This document shows, in pieces, positions 4,342 to 5,828 of a DNA stretch of 5,828 nt; within the stretch, counting starts at the first letter, position 1; each line of letters starts with the position of its first letter. This DNA comes from an uncultured bacterium (GTDB lineage: Bacteria; Actinomycetota; Coriobacteriia; Coriobacteriales; Coriobacteriaceae): assembly GCA_905215945.1 (NCBI GenBank), contig CAJMRZ010000103.1:1-5828 (forward strand). The letters run 5' to 3'. The notes under the pieces were generated by a model that was given only the letters and a program-made list of their open reading frames with translations, was not told where the DNA came from and searched no databases. Position numbers and translations under genes: made by a program.

Positions 4342-5828
4342 ATGCGTAATTCTGTATCCGACGTCACCGACGCCGAGATTCTGGACGAGGCCCGTGAGGC
4401 CATGACCCAGGCTGCCTTCGATGCCGCCGATGAGGCCAACGCCGCCCAGGCCGTCGAGTCCGCTACCCAGAGTCTGCCCGCCTTTGACGAGTTGGGCCTT
4501 TCCGACGAGATGCTTCGTGCTATCGAGAACCTGGGCTACACGGCGCCGACGCCCGTGCAGGCCGGCTCGATCCCCGTGGTGCTCGAGGGCCGCGACCTGC
4601 TTGCCGCCGCCCAGACCGGCACCGGCAAGACGGCCGCCTTTTTGCTGCCGACCATGAACAATCTGGAGCACATCGCTCCGCCCAAGCCCGTGCGTGAGCG
4701 CGGCGGCCGCAACCGTCGTCGCGGCGCCAAGAAGCCCGAGGGCAACGGCCGTGGCCCCGTGATGCTCGTCATCACCCCCACGCGCGAGCTCGCCCAGCAG
4801 ATCGACGAGGTCGCGAGCAAGATCGCCGACGTCACCGGCCATGTCGCCGTGACCGTCGTGGGTGGCGTGAGCTACAAGCCGCAGACCGCGGCACTCAAGT
4901 ACGGCTGCGATATCCTGGTCGCCACGCCGGGCCGTCTGGTCGACCTGATCGAGCAGGGCGCCTGCCACCTGAACGAGGTCAAGGTGCTGGTGCTCGACGA
5001 GGCCGATCGCATGCTCGACATGGGCTTTTTGCCCGCCGTCCGCCGTATTGTGCGCGAGACGCCGGCCGAGCGCCAGACGCTGCTGTTCTCGGCGACGCTC
5101 GACGAGGAGGCCGTGGGCGAGATCACCGACCTGGTGAGCGACCCGGCCCGCGTGGAGATCGCGCCCGCCACGTCGACCGCCGACACCGTCGACCAGTTTG
5201 TGTTCCCGGTGTCCATCGAGGCCAAGAATAACCTGTTGCCCGAGTTTCTCAAGAAGGAGGGCCCGGAGCGCACCATTGTCTTTATGCGCACCAAGCATCG
5301 CGCCGACAGCTGCTGCCGTCGTCTGGAGCGTAAGGGCATCAAGGCCGCCGCGATTCACGGCAACCGCAGCCAGGCCCAGCGCGAGCGTGCCCTTTCGGCC
5401 TTCCGCGACGGTACCGTCGACGTGTTGGTGGCAACCGACGTGCTCGCCCGCGGCATCGACATCAGCGACGTGCGTTACGTCGTGAACTTTGACGTGCCGG
5501 CCGAGCCGACCGACTATATCCACCGCATTGGCCGTACGGGCCGCGCCGGCGAGTTGGGCTGGGCCATCACGTTTGTGACCGAGCAGGATGTGGACGAGTT
5601 CTACGAGATCGAGAAGCTCATGGACAAGACCGCCGACATCTACGAGGCCGGCGACCTGCACGTGGGTCCCAACCCGCCTGCGGTTGATCCCGAGCGCGAC
5701 CCTGCGGCCTTTAAGGTGAAGAAGAAGACTAAGCGCGGCAAGTCCAAGAGCAAGAAGAAGCTTGAGCAGGCGCGTCGCGACGGCAAGCGCAACGGCGACG
5801 ATTACGGTGATGTGGCCGGTCGTTCCAA
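4342..5828 (+). CDS. DEAD-box ATP-dependent RNA helicase, RhlE type (3' end cut)
   Basis: The 495 codons present contain every DEAD-box motif: Q motif (GYTAPTPVQ, 65-73), motif I AQTGTGKT (90-97), PTREL (146-150), TPGR (195-198), DEAD (219-222), SAT (250-252), IVFMRT (312-317), ATDVLARGID (364-373) and HRIGRTGRAG (394-403). Such enzymes unwind short RNA duplexes using ATP and act in ribosome assembly, mRNA turnover and cold adaptation. An acidic N-terminal extension (about 1-45) precedes the core. A basic Gly/Arg-rich insert (about 118-138) lies between motifs I and Ia, a region usually shorter in the family. After the core a Lys-rich tail begins (from about 458), typical of RNA-binding extensions, and runs off the window. 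The start is ATG 4342 with AAGGA upstream. The gene diverges from the FHA gene. RhlE type is chosen from the motif VI context; a CsdA/DeaD label is also possible. Confidence 0.95.
   Translation, partial: MRNSVSDVTDAEILDEAREAMTQAAFDAADEANAAQAVESATQSLPAFDELGLSDEMLRAIENLGYTAPTPVQAGSIPVVLEGRDLLAAAQTGTGKTAAFLLPTMNNLEHIAPPKPVRERGGRNRRRGAKKPEGNGRGPVMLVITPTRELAQQIDEVASKIADVTGHVAVTVVGGVSYKPQTAALKYGCDILVATPGRLVDLIEQGACHLNEVKVLVLDEADRMLDMGFLPAVRRIVRETPAERQTLLFSATLDEEAVGEITDLVSDPARVEIAPATSTADTVDQFVFPVSIEAKNNLLPEFLKKEGPERTIVFMRTKHRADSCCRRLERKGIKAAAIHGNRSQAQRERALSAFRDGTVDVLVATDVLARGIDISDVRYVVNFDVPAEPTDYIHRIGRTGRAGELGWAITFVTEQDVDEFYEIEKLMDKTADIYEAGDLHVGPNPPAVDPERDPAAFKVKKKTKRGKSKSKKKLEQARRDGKRNGDDYGDVAGRS

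Noticed and set aside
3798..4439. 213-codon minus-strand open frame
   Set aside because: It overlaps the helicase start antisense and the repeat cluster; its internally repeated SICN-type peptides come from the DNA repeats.
4276..5661. 461-codon minus-strand open frame opposite the helicase
   Set aside because: It is an antisense shadow of a clear DEAD-box gene, caused by GC-rich third positions; its composition (Gly, His, Leu, Val-rich) is typical of such shadows.

Overview
The window looks like chromosomal DNA from a high-GC Gram-positive gut bacterium, most likely a Coriobacteriia member of the Collinsella type. This is inferred from GC-rich third codon positions, strong AAAGGAGG-type ribosome binding sites, an FHA/Ser-Thr kinase pair, and a DUF6273-like extracellular domain. 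No rRNA or marker gene confirms it.

Layout, left to right. Positions 1-113 are intergenic and hold a G/C-tract palindrome inside a leftward promoter-like element; its gene would lie outside the window. Positions 114-491 hold a tandem array of five 57-bp inverted-repeat units with an 80/81-bp period. Positions 535-2619 (minus) encode a 694-aa membrane Ser/Thr kinase: a cytoplasmic kinase domain, one membrane segment preceded by a twin-arginine-like motif, and a DUF6273-like outer domain. Positions 2620-2790 are intergenic and hold an intrinsic terminator for the upstream gene plus a 57-nt near-perfect hairpin in the kinase leader. Positions 2791-3753 (minus) encode a 320-aa FHA-domain protein with an ETT motif resembling the phosphoswitch of GarA/OdhI. 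Positions 3754-4341 are intergenic and hold the FHA leader, two more copies of the same inverted-repeat unit (3933-4070), a decayed half-copy, and the promoter/leader region of the next gene. Positions 4342 to the right edge (plus) encode a DEAD-box RNA helicase of the RhlE type, cut by the window end.

The kinase and FHA genes probably form one signalling pair. The kinase senses something outside the membrane through its DUF6273-like domain and phosphorylates Thr residues, and the FHA protein, which carries a candidate acceptor ETT motif, is the obvious partner. A terminator separates the two genes, so they can be expressed separately.

The most unusual content is the repeat family. Seven units each have 16-bp arms and an interior of exactly 25 bp, all point the same way, and they sit in two clusters that bracket the kinase/FHA pair. 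It does not fit CRISPR, REP/BIME or integron attC sites as I know them, and its function is unknown.
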